This document shows positions 1 through 8,289 of a stretch of 64,000 bases of DNA, piece after piece. Both the position numbers and the translations under genes were made by a program. The notes beneath the pieces were generated by a model that saw only the letters and a program-made list of their open reading frames with translations, was not told where the DNA came from and searched no databases. How positions within the stretch are numbered: the stretch's first letter is position 1; each line of letters opens with the position of its first letter. Source of the stretch: Novosphingobium sp. PP1Y (GTDB lineage Bacteria; Pseudomonadota; Alphaproteobacteria; Sphingomonadales; Sphingomonadaceae); contig NC_015580.1 of assembly GCF_000253255.1 (NCBI RefSeq), positions 3,175,001-3,239,000 of the forward strand, in the 5' to 3' direction.

Positions 1-284
1 CCGAACAGGCCCTGCGCCTTGCCGATCTGGCCCATTCGGCCGGGCTCGACGGCATCGTCTGCTCCGGCCACGAAGTCGGCGCGGTGCACAAGCAGTGGAA
101 GGACGGATACTTCGTCGTCCCCGGATTGCGCCCCGACAGCGGCAATGGCAACGGCGACCAGAAGCGCATCGTCACCCCGCGTCAGGCGCGCGACAACGGC
201 GCCAGCGTGCTGGTGATTGGCCGCCCGATCAGCCGCGCCGAAGACCCCCTCGCCGCTGCCCGCGCGATCGAGGGCACCCTCTGA
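1..284 (+). CDS. pyrF: Orotidine 5'-phosphate decarboxylase, C-terminal part (5' end outside window)
   Basis: Decarboxylates orotidine monophosphate to UMP, the last step of cytosolic de novo pyrimidine synthesis. The window holds only the last ~93 codons (reading frame begins at base 3). The visible part ends with the family's phosphate-binding region: 'VPGLRPD', then 'DQKRIVTPRQA', and 'GASVLVIGRPI' close to the C-terminus, all typical of PyrF. The catalytic Lys/Asp residues lie upstream and cannot be checked. A SIMPL-domain gene follows 78 bases later, so the two may or may not be cotranscribed. Confidence 0.93.
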   Translation, partial: EQALRLADLAHSAGLDGIVCSGHEVGAVHKQWKDGYFVVPGLRPDSGNGNGDQKRIVTPRQARDNGASVLVIGRPISRAEDPLAAARAIEGTL

Positions 285-362
285 ATCGCCCACTCGGTTC
301 AGCGCGCTGAAACCTCTTTCCGTCCAGACCGTTGCACGGTCACCAAGACGGAGAGATACACA

Positions 363-1115
363 ATGAAACGCCTGAGCCTGATTGCCGCCGCCGCGCTTGC
401 CACTGCCATCGCGCCGCCGGCTCTTGCCCAGCAGAGCGATGTCGTGCCCGCCATTGCGGCGGGGCATACGCTCCTGACTGTCACTGCACAGGGCAGTTCC
501 ACGCGCACACCCGACATGGCGGGCTACACCGCCGGTGTCGCCACGCAGGGTCGCACCGCCAGCGAAGCGCTATCCGCCAATTCGCGGCAGATGACGCAGG
601 TCATGGCTGCACTGAAGAAGGCGGGTATCGCCGACAAGGACATCCAGACCAGCAATCTCAGCCTCAACCCGGTCTATTCGCAGCCCAAGCGCCAGCCCGA
701 CGGCAGCTATGACAGCGATACCCGGACTATCGTCGGCTACGAGGCCAACAACAACGTCATGGTGCGCCAGCGCAAGCTGGACGACATGGGCAAGGTAATC
801 GACGCACTGGTCAGCGCGGGCGCCAACCAGGTCAACGGCCCCAACTTCATGCTGGCCGAACCGGATGCGGCGAGCGACGAGTCCCGGATCGACGCCATGA
901 AGCAGGCGCGCGCACGCGCAGAGCTTTACGCGAAAGCGGCAGGCTTGCGCGTGGTGCGGATCATCTCGATCAGCGAGAGCGGCGGTTATGCACCGCGGCC
1001 GATGCCGATGGCCGTGCGCATGGAATCGAGCAAGGTCGGTGCGGCTCCGCCGGTCGCCGCGGGTGAGCTGGAACTCAACACCAGCGTCACGGTCCAGTTC
1101 GAACTGGCGCCCTGA
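363..1115 (+). CDS. SIMPL domain (DUF541) periplasmic protein
   Basis: A 250-residue exported protein. Residues 1-22 form a signal peptide (KR, Ala-rich core, 'ALAQ' cleavage site), so it acts in the periplasm or outer membrane face. The rest matches the SIMPL/DUF541 family: an early 'LLTVTAQGSSTRTPDMA' strand, a 'GIADKDIQTSNLSLNPVY' segment, and a C-terminal strand ending 'VTVQFELAP'. Family members form oligomeric rings and have been linked to envelope or oxidative stress, but no enzymatic role is established. A purine-rich 'ACGGAGAGA' precedes the ATG. The function here is unassigned beyond the family. Confidence 0.88.
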   Translation: MKRLSLIAAAALATAIAPPALAQQSDVVPAIAAGHTLLTVTAQGSSTRTPDMAGYTAGVATQGRTASEALSANSRQMTQVMAALKKAGIADKDIQTSNLSLNPVYSQPKRQPDGSYDSDTRTIVGYEANNNVMVRQRKLDDMGKVIDALVSAGANQVNGPNFMLAEPDAASDESRIDAMKQARARAELYAKAAGLRVVRIISISESGGYAPRPMPMAVRMESSKVGAAPPVAAGELELNTSVTVQFELAP

Positions 1116-1131
1116 CGCCCGGACATCGTCC

Positions 1132-1554
1132 TCAGTTCAACATCATGTCCTGCGACTGGATGTCGTAGCGCACCAGCGCCAACGCATTCCCCTCGCCGCG
1201 ACGATAGACGAATTCCTCGGTGCCGGTGCCTTTCTCGAACGTGGTCTGCATGATCACGGTCACGAAAGTGCCACCGGTTCCGGTGTTCACGTTGAGGCTG
1301 ACCTGCTGGCTGTCCTTCACGCCGCCCAGCTTGCGATGGACCGCCTCGAGCAGCTTTTCGAACTTCGCCTTTTCCGTGTTCTTGCGAAGATCGGGATCCG
1401 CTGAGATCCAGATCTTCTTCCATTGCCCACCATCCAGCGCGGCGTGGAACTGGCCCACTTCGACCCTCGCGTCCTTCACCGACTCCTTGATCCCGCAGCC
1501 CGCCAGCATTGCGGCGGCGGCAAATGGCATTAGATAGCGCGCGACACGGTACAT
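1132..1554 (-). CDS. Small putative lipoprotein, DUF4019-like
   Basis: A 140-residue protein with an N-terminal membrane segment ending in a lipobox (LAGC at about residues 18-21), so it is probably a lipid-anchored envelope protein. The mature part is a compact alpha/beta domain ('FHAALDGGQWKKIWISAD', then a 'TGTGGTFVTVIMQTTFEKG' strand pair) of the type seen in DUF4019/DUF3887 proteins; the exact family is uncertain. An in-frame start 60 bases upstream would add a non-signal extension, so the ATG at 1554 is preferred. It converges on the SIMPL gene with 16 bases between stops. Its 5' side is divergent from trpF. Confidence 0.7.
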   Translation of the reverse strand: MYRVARYLMPFAAAAMLAGCGIKESVKDARVEVGQFHAALDGGQWKKIWISADPDLRKNTEKAKFEKLLEAVHRKLGGVKDSQQVSLNVNTGTGGTFVTVIMQTTFEKGTGTEEFVYRRGEGNALALVRYDIQSQDMMLN

Positions 1555-1604
1555 CTTCGTCCCCGGCAATGACTGGGGGCCATTACATAGGCGACGACTG
1601 CGCG

Positions 1605-2246
1605 ATGCCAACACCCGAGATCAAGATTTGCGGAATCCGCGAGCCCGGTTCGCTCGATGCGGCGATCCGCGCGCGCGCCGCCTTTGCCGGGTTCGTCTTC
1701 TTCCCCAGGAGCCCGCGCAATGTCACGACTGCTGAAGCTGCAGCTCTGTCCGCCCGTGCACAGGGACGCATTTTCCGCGTGGGCCTGTTCGTCGATGCCG
1801 ACGATGCCATGCTCGGCGAAGCGGTGGCCGCAGCCCGGCTCGACGTCCTGCAGCTCCACGGCAAGGAAACGCCCGAGCGTGCCGCCCAACTGCGCGCACG
1901 CTTCGGCATTCCCGTTTGGAAGGCGCTTTCGGTGGCGAGCGAAACGGATGTCGCGCGCGCCGATAGTTATGCCGGCGCCGTCGACCGGGTTCTGTTCGAC
2001 GCCAAGACGCCTGCGGGCACCCTGCCCGGCGGCATGGGGCTGAGCTTCGACTGGAAGCTGGTGGCGAACTGGAAGGGCGCGGTGGCCTGGGGGCTCGCCG
2101 GCGGTCTGACGCCCGACAATGTCGCCCAGGCGCTCGACCTGACTGCAGCGCCGCTCGTCGACACGTCCTCGGGCGTGGAAAGTGCGCCCGGCGTCAAGGA
2201 CGACGACCTGATCGCCGCCTTCTGCCGCGCAGTCCAGGCGCGCTGA
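1605..2246 (+). CDS. trpF: Phosphoribosylanthranilate isomerase
   Basis: Isomerises N-(5'-phosphoribosyl)anthranilate to CdRP in tryptophan synthesis (cytosol). The 213-residue length is normal for a monofunctional TrpF. The catalytic cysteine sits in 'KICGIR' (Cys9). 'GFVFFPRSPRNV' follows, the general-acid Asp is in 'VLFDAKT' near residue 129, and 'GLAGGLTPDNV' plus 'DTSSGVES' form the phosphate-binding loops. The ATG at 1605 is chosen because homologues begin a few residues before KICG; an upstream in-frame ATG only adds a non-conserved stretch. It is separated from trpB by an oppositely oriented gene, unlike a tight trpFBA operon. Confidence 0.96.
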   Translation: MPTPEIKICGIREPGSLDAAIRARAAFAGFVFFPRSPRNVTTAEAAALSARAQGRIFRVGLFVDADDAMLGEAVAAARLDVLQLHGKETPERAAQLRARFGIPVWKALSVASETDVARADSYAGAVDRVLFDAKTPAGTLPGGMGLSFDWKLVANWKGAVAWGLAGGLTPDNVAQALDLTAAPLVDTSSGVESAPGVKDDDLIAAFCRAVQAR

Positions 2247-2259
2247 ACGCACAAAGAGA

Positions 2260-2286
2260 AAGGGCGGCCCCTCATGGACCGCCCTT
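2260..2286. terminator. Hairpin between convergent trpF and outer-membrane gene
   Basis: An 8-bp perfect stem (AAGGGCGG / CCGCCCTT) with an 11-base loop lies 13 bases after the trpF stop and 51 bases beyond the stop of the opposing gene. There is no long T tract on either strand, so it may be a weak bidirectional terminator. Confidence 0.55.
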
Positions 2287-2337
2287 CCCCTGGCTTACGC
2301 TCCGAGGAGCGATTTCAGTTCAGGCCTGGGCCCGAAA

Positions 2338-2805
2338 TCAGAACTTCACGCCAACGCCGACGAGGCCGAGATCGGCATCGGGGGTGTTGTCGCCGATGAG
2401 CTGGTGCTTGTACTCGACCTTGGCATAGATCTTCTGGCCGAGGTCCTGCTGCCAGCCACCGCCAACGCCGACGGCGCTGTTGCAGTAACGGCAGGGCTTC
2501 GACTGCCAGTTGGCCGCAGCGTAGAGCTTGCTGCCCGGGAAGACCTTGACGCCGGCGCGGCCACCAGCACCCCACGAAACGCGGGTGTCGTCGGTCAGGA
2601 TCTTGTCAGCCGAACCTTCGATGCCGACGAAGAACTTGTCGCCGAAGTCGTAGTCGTAGCCGGCTGCGACGCCCGCAACTGCTTCGCTGTCGCTGCCGTT
2701 CCAGATAAGGCCGGTGCGCGCCTCGATACGGGCTTCGTTGGCCATGGCGGGGGTGGCAACAGCTGCGGCAGCAACCGCGGCGAGCGAGACAAGTGCAATA
2801 CGCAT
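2338..2805 (-). CDS. Small outer-membrane beta-barrel protein
   Basis: A 155-residue precursor with a clean signal peptide (residues 1-23, ending 'AMANE'). The mature part alternates hydrophobic and polar residues in strand-like segments ('RTGLIWNGSD', 'GVAAGYDYDF', 'FVGIEGS', 'YAKVEYKHQ') and ends in Phe, as outer-membrane barrels do. It resembles the OmpA/opacity-type 8-stranded barrel family. A 'KPCRYCNSA' segment supplies two cysteines in an extracellular-loop position, which is unusual. The start at 2805 has a GGAG ribosome site 9 bases upstream. It diverges from trpB. The function (structural, adhesion or porin) is not determinable. Confidence 0.8.
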   Translation of the reverse strand: MRIALVSLAAVAAAAVATPAMANEARIEARTGLIWNGSDSEAVAGVAAGYDYDFGDKFFVGIEGSADKILTDDTRVSWGAGGRAGVKVFPGSKLYAAANWQSKPCRYCNSAVGVGGGWQQDLGQKIYAKVEYKHQLIGDNTPDADLGLVGVGVKF

Positions 2806-2889
2806 ATTTTTAAACTCCAGTATTCTTCCCCCGACCCTCATCGGGGACCGCCCCGCTGGGCCCCGCATCCTTGCCGCCAGATGAACAAA

Positions 2890-2919
2890 ATTATTCAGAA
2901 AAGGTCGAAAGTGTCACAA
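2890..2919 (-). promoter_or_regulatory. Possible sigma-70 promoter for the outer-membrane protein
   Basis: On the minus strand TTGTGA (2919-2914) and AATAAT (2895-2890) are spaced by 18 bases inside an AT-rich island, giving a leader of about 80 bases before the ATG at 2805. Pattern match only. Confidence 0.35.
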
Positions 2920-3053
2920 ATCGGCCATTTAAGGACACTATCGTGTTATATGCTCACGTGTAGATGCATAATTTGCAATTGAATTCGTGAGTGAAGCTCC
3001 CAGCGCGCGAAGGCTCTGGACTTGGCCGCGCTCCTCTGCCAATCGGCCCGATT

Positions 3054-4295
3054 ATGACTTCCATCACGCCCGTGAATTCGCTGCGTTCCCAGCCCGACGA
3101 AACCGGTCACTTCGGCAAGTTCGGGGGGCGCTACGTCGCCGAAACGCTGATGCCGCTGATCCTCGATCTCGAGAAGGAGTATCGCAAGGCCAAGCAGGAT
3201 CCGGCATTCGAGGAAGAGTTCCAGGACCTGCTGAAGAACTTCGTGGGCCGCCCGAACCCGCTTTACTTCGCGCCGCGCCTGACCGAGCACTTCCGCAAGC
3301 TGGCGCCCCAGGGCAAGGGCCCGAAGATCTACTTCAAGCGCGAAGACCTCAATCACACCGGCGCGCACAAGATCAACAACTGCATCGGTCAGATCCTGCT
3401 GGCGATCCGCATGGGCAAGACCCGGATCATCGCCGAGACCGGCGCCGGTCAGCACGGTGTGGCCACGGCAACCGTCGCCGCGCGCTTCGGCCTGCCCTGC
3501 ACGATCTTCATGGGCGCCAAGGACGTTGAGCGCCAGAAGCCCAACGTGTTCCGCATGAAGCTGCTGGGCGCCGAGGTCCAGCCCGTCACCAGCGGCGCGG
3601 AAACACTGAAAGACGCGATGAACGAGGCGCTGCGCGACTGGGTCGCGAACGTCCACGACACGTTCTACATCATTGGCACCGCGGCAGGACCGCACCCCTA
3701 TCCGGAACTCGTGCGCGACTTCCAGAGCGTGATCGGCAACGAGACCCGCCAGCAGGTTCTCGAAGCCGAAGGCCGCCTGCCCGACATGGTTCTGGCCTGC
3801 GTGGGCGGCGGATCGAACGCGATCGGCATGTTCCACCCCTTCCTCGACGATCCGGAAGTGGCGATGGTCGGTGTCGAAGCGGCGGGGCACGGTATCGAAA
3901 CCGGCCAGCACGCCGCCAGCCTAACCGGCGGCAAGCCCGGCATCCTCCACGGCAACAAGACCTACCTGCTGCAGGACGAGGACGGCCAGATCACCGAGGC
4001 GCACTCGATCAGCGCCGGTCTCGACTATCCCGGCCTCGGGCCCGAGCATTCCTGGCTGCACGAAAGCGGCCGCGTGCGCTACGTGCCGATCACCGATGAC
4101 GAATCGCTCGAGGCGTTCAAGCTGTGCTGCGCACTCGAAGGGATCATCCCGGCGCTCGAAAGCGCTCACGCGCTGGCCGCCCTACCGCAGCTCACTGCCG
4201 AAATGGACGAGGACAAGATCCTCGTCGTCAACGTCTCGGGCCGCGGCGACAAGGACATCTTCACCGTCGCCGAAGTGCTGGGAGTGGAACTCTAA
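3054..4295 (+). CDS. trpB: Tryptophan synthase beta chain
   Basis: PLP enzyme joining indole to L-serine, giving L-tryptophan; it works as an alpha2-beta2 complex with TrpA, encoded 3 bases downstream. It is 413 residues long. The PLP lysine is Lys106 in 'HTGAHKINN'; the phosphate-binding loop is 'GGGSNAIG'; 'ETGAGQHGVATA' and the C-terminal 'SGRGDKD' are also diagnostic. The ATG at 3054 fits homologues ('SLRSQPDETGHFGKFGG' near the N-terminus); an upstream GTG at 2991 would add 21 poorly conserved residues. No tryptophan leader peptide was recognised upstream. It forms an operon with trpA and folC. Confidence 0.97.
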   Translation: MTSITPVNSLRSQPDETGHFGKFGGRYVAETLMPLILDLEKEYRKAKQDPAFEEEFQDLLKNFVGRPNPLYFAPRLTEHFRKLAPQGKGPKIYFKREDLNHTGAHKINNCIGQILLAIRMGKTRIIAETGAGQHGVATATVAARFGLPCTIFMGAKDVERQKPNVFRMKLLGAEVQPVTSGAETLKDAMNEALRDWVANVHDTFYIIGTAAGPHPYPELVRDFQSVIGNETRQQVLEAEGRLPDMVLACVGGGSNAIGMFHPFLDDPEVAMVGVEAAGHGIETGQHAASLTGGKPGILHGNKTYLLQDEDGQITEAHSISAGLDYPGLGPEHSWLHESGRVRYVPITDDESLEAFKLCCALEGIIPALESAHALAALPQLTAEMDEDKILVVNVSGRGDKDIFTVAEVLGVEL

Positions 4296-4298
4296 GAC

Positions 4299-5075
4299 AT
4301 GACCCGCTTCGAATCTGCCTTTTCCAAGGGCCCTGCGCTCGTCTGCTTCATTACCGGCGGTGACGGCGATACGGCAGCCAATCTCGACGCGCTTGTCGAA
4401 GGCGGCGCCGACGTAATCGAACTGGGCATGCCCTTTACCGATCCGATGGCCGATGGCCCCGCGATTCAGGAAGCGAACCTGCGCAGTCTCGCCAAGGGCA
4501 CGCGCACGGCCGACATCTTCCGCATGGCCGCCGAATTTCGCGCCCGCCACCCGCAAGTACCGCTGGTGCTGATGGGCTATGCCAACCCGATGACGATTCG
4601 CGGGTCGGAATGGTTCGCGCAGGAATGCCGCAAGGCCGGTGTCGACGGCGTCATCTGCGTGGACGTTCCGCCCGAGGAAGACCCCGAACTCGGTCCGGCG
4701 CTGCGCGAGGCCGGCGTTTCGCTGATCCGCCTGGCGACGCCGACGACCGACACTGCCCGTCTTCCGACCGTTCTCGAAGGCTCTTCCGGCTTCCTCTACT
4801 ACGTATCGGTTGCAGGGATCACCGGCATGCAGCAGGCCGCGCAGGCCTCGATCGAGGACGCCGTAGCCCGGCTCAAGGCCGCTTCGGACATTCCCGTGGC
4901 CGTCGGCTTCGGGGTGCGCACGCCCGAGCAGGCCGGGAAGATCGCCAAGGTCGCAGATGGCGTGGTCGTCGGCTCGGCCTTCATCGACCTCGTCAAGCAG
5001 CATGGCGACAATGCCGCAGGTCCTTTGCGCGAACTGACCGCGGCATTGGCCCAGGCGGTACATTCGGCACGCTGA
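4299..5075 (+). CDS. trpA: Tryptophan synthase alpha chain
   Basis: Cleaves indole-3-glycerol phosphate to indole, which is channelled to TrpB. It is a 258-residue TIM barrel. The catalytic acids are visible as Glu41 ('IELGMPF') and Asp52 ('MADGPAIQ'), matching Glu49/Asp60 of the Salmonella enzyme; the phosphate site is 'GFGVRTPEQ' and 'VVVGSAF'. It starts 3 bases after the trpB stop and is followed after 4 bases by folC, so translation is probably coupled along the trio. The usual alphaproteobacterial neighbour accD is absent between trpA and folC. Confidence 0.97.
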   Translation: MTRFESAFSKGPALVCFITGGDGDTAANLDALVEGGADVIELGMPFTDPMADGPAIQEANLRSLAKGTRTADIFRMAAEFRARHPQVPLVLMGYANPMTIRGSEWFAQECRKAGVDGVICVDVPPEEDPELGPALREAGVSLIRLATPTTDTARLPTVLEGSSGFLYYVSVAGITGMQQAAQASIEDAVARLKAASDIPVAVGFGVRTPEQAGKIAKVADGVVVGSAFIDLVKQHGDNAAGPLRELTAALAQAVHSAR

Positions 5076-5079
5076 TCCC

Positions 5080-6414
5080 ATGCGCGACTTTGCGGTTTCG
5101 GACGACCCCCGCGTCCAGACCCAGCTCGATCGCCTCGGCGCCCTTTCGGTGCCGCAGGGCCGCATCGGTCTCGACGTTGTGCGCGTGCTGCTCGAACGGC
5201 TCGGCAATCCGCAGCGCAACCTGCCACCGGTGTTCCACGTCGCCGGGACCAACGGCAAGGGATCGACCTGCGCCTTCCTGCGCGCCGCGCTGGAAGCAGC
5301 CGGCAAGACCGTCCACGTCTTCACCAGCCCGCATCTCGTGCGCTTCAACGAACGCATCCGTGTTTCGGGCAAGCTGATCGAGGACGAAACGCTGGCCCGG
5401 CACTTGGACGAAGTGCTGGACGTGGCCGAGGCCGCCGGGATCGGCGCAAGTTTCTTCGAAGTGTCGACCGCGGCGGCTTTCCTTGCCTTCTCGCGCCATC
5501 CTGCCGATGCCTGCGTGATCGAGGTCGGCCTTGGCGGCCGCTACGACGCGACCAATGTCATCGAGACCCCGGTAGTGGGCGGCATCGCCTCGCTCGGCAT
5601 CGACCACGAGGCTTTCCTCCTCGTGCCCGAAGACAATGTGCCGAGCGATGCCATGGCCCGTATCGCCTTCGAGAAGGCGGGCATTGCCAAGTCCGGCGCG
5701 GCGTTGGTCACGCTCGACTATACACCGGCGATGAATCAGGCGATCCAGGGGCAGGCCGCCATCGTCGGCGCGCCGGTGATCCGCCGCGGCCAGGACTGGA
5801 CGATCGTCGCTTCGCCCGAAGGGCTCACGTACTCGGACGCCCAAGGCAGCCTGTCGCTGCCCACGCCCCGCATGCCGGGCCTGCACCAGGGCGTGAACGC
5901 CGGACTGGCCATCGCCATGCTGCGCCACCAGCAGGCCGTCGAGATCCCGGAAAGCGCCTATGCCGAGGCGATGGTCCAAGCCAGCTGGCCTGCCCGCCTG
6001 CAACGGCTCGGCAATGGTCCGCTGACGGCGCTGCTTCCTGCAGGCACCGCTTGCTGGCTCGACGGCGGGCATAACCCGGACGCCGGCAACGCCATCGCCA
6101 CGCATTTCCGGCGGCCGACCAGGGTTCACCTCGTTCTTGGCATGCTGGCCAACAAGGCCCCGCAGGCCTTGCTCGAACCGCTGCGCGAAAGACTTGCCAG
6201 CGTCACGGTCGTGCCGGTGCCCGGCCACGATTGCCATGACGTCGAAGCCTTCCGCCAGGTCCCGGATATCCCCGCCCCCGTTGCAGCGGCCAATGTTCGC
6301 GAGGCGCTGTCAGCGCTCCGGATCGATGCGCAGCAGGATGACGTCGTACTGATCGGCGGCTCGCTGTACCTCGCCGGTACGGTGCTGCGGGACAACGACG
6401 AAATTCCCGACTAG
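5080..6414 (+). CDS. folC: Bifunctional folylpolyglutamate/dihydrofolate synthase
   Basis: Adds L-glutamate to dihydropteroate or folates using ATP, making and retaining folate cofactors in the cytosol. It is 444 residues, normal for the Mur-ligase-like FolC family. The ATP loop 'GTNGKGST' is at residues 56-63; 'TSPHLVRFNERI' is the folate/omega-loop motif; 'EVGLGGRYDATNV' is the second signature; 'DGGHNPDAG' in the C-terminal domain binds glutamate. It is the third gene of the trpB-trpA-folC run, 4 bases after trpA. A convergent AmpG-type gene follows 65 bases later. Confidence 0.95.
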   Translation: MRDFAVSDDPRVQTQLDRLGALSVPQGRIGLDVVRVLLERLGNPQRNLPPVFHVAGTNGKGSTCAFLRAALEAAGKTVHVFTSPHLVRFNERIRVSGKLIEDETLARHLDEVLDVAEAAGIGASFFEVSTAAAFLAFSRHPADACVIEVGLGGRYDATNVIETPVVGGIASLGIDHEAFLLVPEDNVPSDAMARIAFEKAGIAKSGAALVTLDYTPAMNQAIQGQAAIVGAPVIRRGQDWTIVASPEGLTYSDAQGSLSLPTPRMPGLHQGVNAGLAIAMLRHQQAVEIPESAYAEAMVQASWPARLQRLGNGPLTALLPAGTACWLDGGHNPDAGNAIATHFRRPTRVHLVLGMLANKAPQALLEPLRERLASVTVVPVPGHDCHDVEAFRQVPDIPAPVAAANVREALSALRIDAQQDDVVLIGGSLYLAGTVLRDNDEIPD

Positions 6415-6479
6415 GCGCCGCCCCGGCTTACGCTGGCGCCGCGCGATGGCTTGAATAGCTCAGGGCAGGATCGAGCCGG

Positions 6480-8192
6480 TCAGGCGCCTTCGAGCGCGGT
6501 CGCGTCGATGCCCGATGCCCGGCCCAGCCTTGCAACGCGCGCCCACTCGATCAGGCACAGGACGACCGCGACCATCCCCATGGCCGTGGTGAGCAGGAAC
6601 ACCGGATAATAGCCGTATTCCTCGATCATCTGCCCGAGTGCGCCGCGCCCGAGCGTGCCGACCAGCAAGGTCAGGGATGACAGCAAGGCGTACTGGACGG
6701 CGCTGTAGCCCTTGGCGACGACCGAGGAGAGATATGCGACGAAAGCCGCGCCGGCGATGCCCACGGCAATGTTCTCGCCCGCGATCGCCAGCATCAGCTT
6801 GGCCAGCCGCTGGTCTCCGCCAAGGTGCGAGACGAGCCAGGTGAAGCCGCTCGCATCGCTGACCGCGGCAATACGCGCGCCGCCCAGGGCAAGATCGGCA
6901 TAGAGCAGGTTCGTCAGGGCGGCGATCAGCGCACCGAAGGTCAGCGTGGCCATGCGTCCCATGACCGTGAGCAAGGTTCCGCCCAGCGCCAGTCCGACGA
7001 CGAGCGCGCCGACGCCGAAGAACTTGGAAGCAATCGCGACCTCGTCCTTGGAGTACTTCAGTTCGCCAAGGTAGAACGGATAGGCAAAGCTGCCCCAGAT
7101 CGCATCGGTGATCCGGTAGGTCAGCACCAGTGCGAAAACGAGGATGACCGCCCAGCCCAGTCGCCCGACGAAATCGGTCAGGGGCAGGATCAGGGCGCGG
7201 TAGCCATGGTCGACGAAGCGGTCCATCGCGCTGCGGGCGGGGCTCGCGGCGGTCAGCACGTAGCGCCCCTTGTCCTTCATGCGCACCAGCCATGCAGCCA
7301 CCAGCGCCGGCACGACGACGGTGGCGATGACCACAAGCGGTCCCTTCGTAGCGATGAAGGCGACCGAATCGGGGCGTGTTTCCGGATCGCTGCCAAGCGA
7401 GCGGACCATGAACAGGCCCACCGTGATCAGCGCCCAGGCCCAGAGCAGGCCGATGCCGAAAAGCGCCCACTTGCGCACGCGCGGATCGATCTCGCCCGCT
7501 TCGCGCAGTGCCAGCAGCTCATCTTCGGCAGCGCCGATCGTGGCGGCGGTGACTTCGGCATCGGGCGCGAAGAGACCCAGCACGCCGACAAGCGCAATGA
7601 TTGCCCCCATCGTCGCATAGACCGTCGGCCAGTCGGTGCGCTCGGCCAAGAACAGCGCCAGCGCGCCGCCGACCAGCGCCGCGATGCGATAGCCCATTTG
7701 ATAGACGGTCGAGAGCATGTCGATCGTCGCTTCCTCGTCGGCGACATCGACCCGCCAGGCATCGACGACGACGTCCTGCGTCGCCGACGCAAAGGCGCCG
7801 ATCCCGGCGAGCAGCGAGAACCAGCCAAGGGCCGTGAGCGGATTGAGGGTCGAAAGGACCAGCAGGATCAGCCCCAGCATGAGCTGCGCCGAGACGATCC
7901 ACTGCTTGCGCTTGCCGAGCCGCTTGAGCAGCGGCAGTTCCACCCGGTCGAGCAAGGGCGACCAGAGGAACTTGAACGAGTAGGCAAGGCCGATCAGCGA
8001 GAATACGCCCATCGTCTCCAGATCGACCTTGGCGTCGGACAGCCATGCGTAGAGCGTGCCGAGCAGCAGCGCGTAAGGCAGGCCCGATGCGAAGCCGAAC
8101 AGTGCCATGAAACCCGTCTTGCGGTTCCCGAGTGCTCGAAGGACGCGGCGCCAGCCCGGCTTCTTCGGCTGATCTGTCGCGGCTGCGGCCAT
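6480..8192 (-). CDS. ampG: AmpG-type muropeptide permease (MFS)
   Basis: A 570-residue inner-membrane major-facilitator protein. The N-terminal half carries the AmpG signature: 'FASGLPYALLLGTLYAWL', then 'GLAYSFKFLWSPLLDR', and 'ATQDVVVDAWRVD'. AmpG imports anhydro-muropeptides for cell-wall recycling and, in other bacteria, feeds signals to beta-lactamase induction. A long hydrophilic insert (around residues 205-240) sits mid-protein, followed by further helices, so 12-14 segments are likely. The neighbours (folC, an rRNA pseudouridine synthase) are unrelated. Substrate assignment rests on family similarity only. Confidence 0.88.
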   Translation of the reverse strand: MAAAATDQPKKPGWRRVLRALGNRKTGFMALFGFASGLPYALLLGTLYAWLSDAKVDLETMGVFSLIGLAYSFKFLWSPLLDRVELPLLKRLGKRKQWIVSAQLMLGLILLVLSTLNPLTALGWFSLLAGIGAFASATQDVVVDAWRVDVADEEATIDMLSTVYQMGYRIAALVGGALALFLAERTDWPTVYATMGAIIALVGVLGLFAPDAEVTAATIGAAEDELLALREAGEIDPRVRKWALFGIGLLWAWALITVGLFMVRSLGSDPETRPDSVAFIATKGPLVVIATVVVPALVAAWLVRMKDKGRYVLTAASPARSAMDRFVDHGYRALILPLTDFVGRLGWAVILVFALVLTYRITDAIWGSFAYPFYLGELKYSKDEVAIASKFFGVGALVVGLALGGTLLTVMGRMATLTFGALIAALTNLLYADLALGGARIAAVSDASGFTWLVSHLGGDQRLAKLMLAIAGENIAVGIAGAAFVAYLSSVVAKGYSAVQYALLSSLTLLVGTLGRGALGQMIEEYGYYPVFLLTTAMGMVAVVLCLIEWARVARLGRASGIDATALEGA

Positions 8193-8289
8193 TCATGAAA
8201 CTCCATCGGCGTGCGGGGTTTCGGGATACGCAGCCCCCACCTGTATGGGAAGGCTGGATGAACCGGCGATCAACAGCTAAGGCGCTGCC

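Noticed and set aside
2806..3053. Tryptophan attenuator or riboswitch before trpB
   Set aside because: No short Trp-rich leader peptide, no alternative terminator hairpin and no T-box or riboswitch core could be found.
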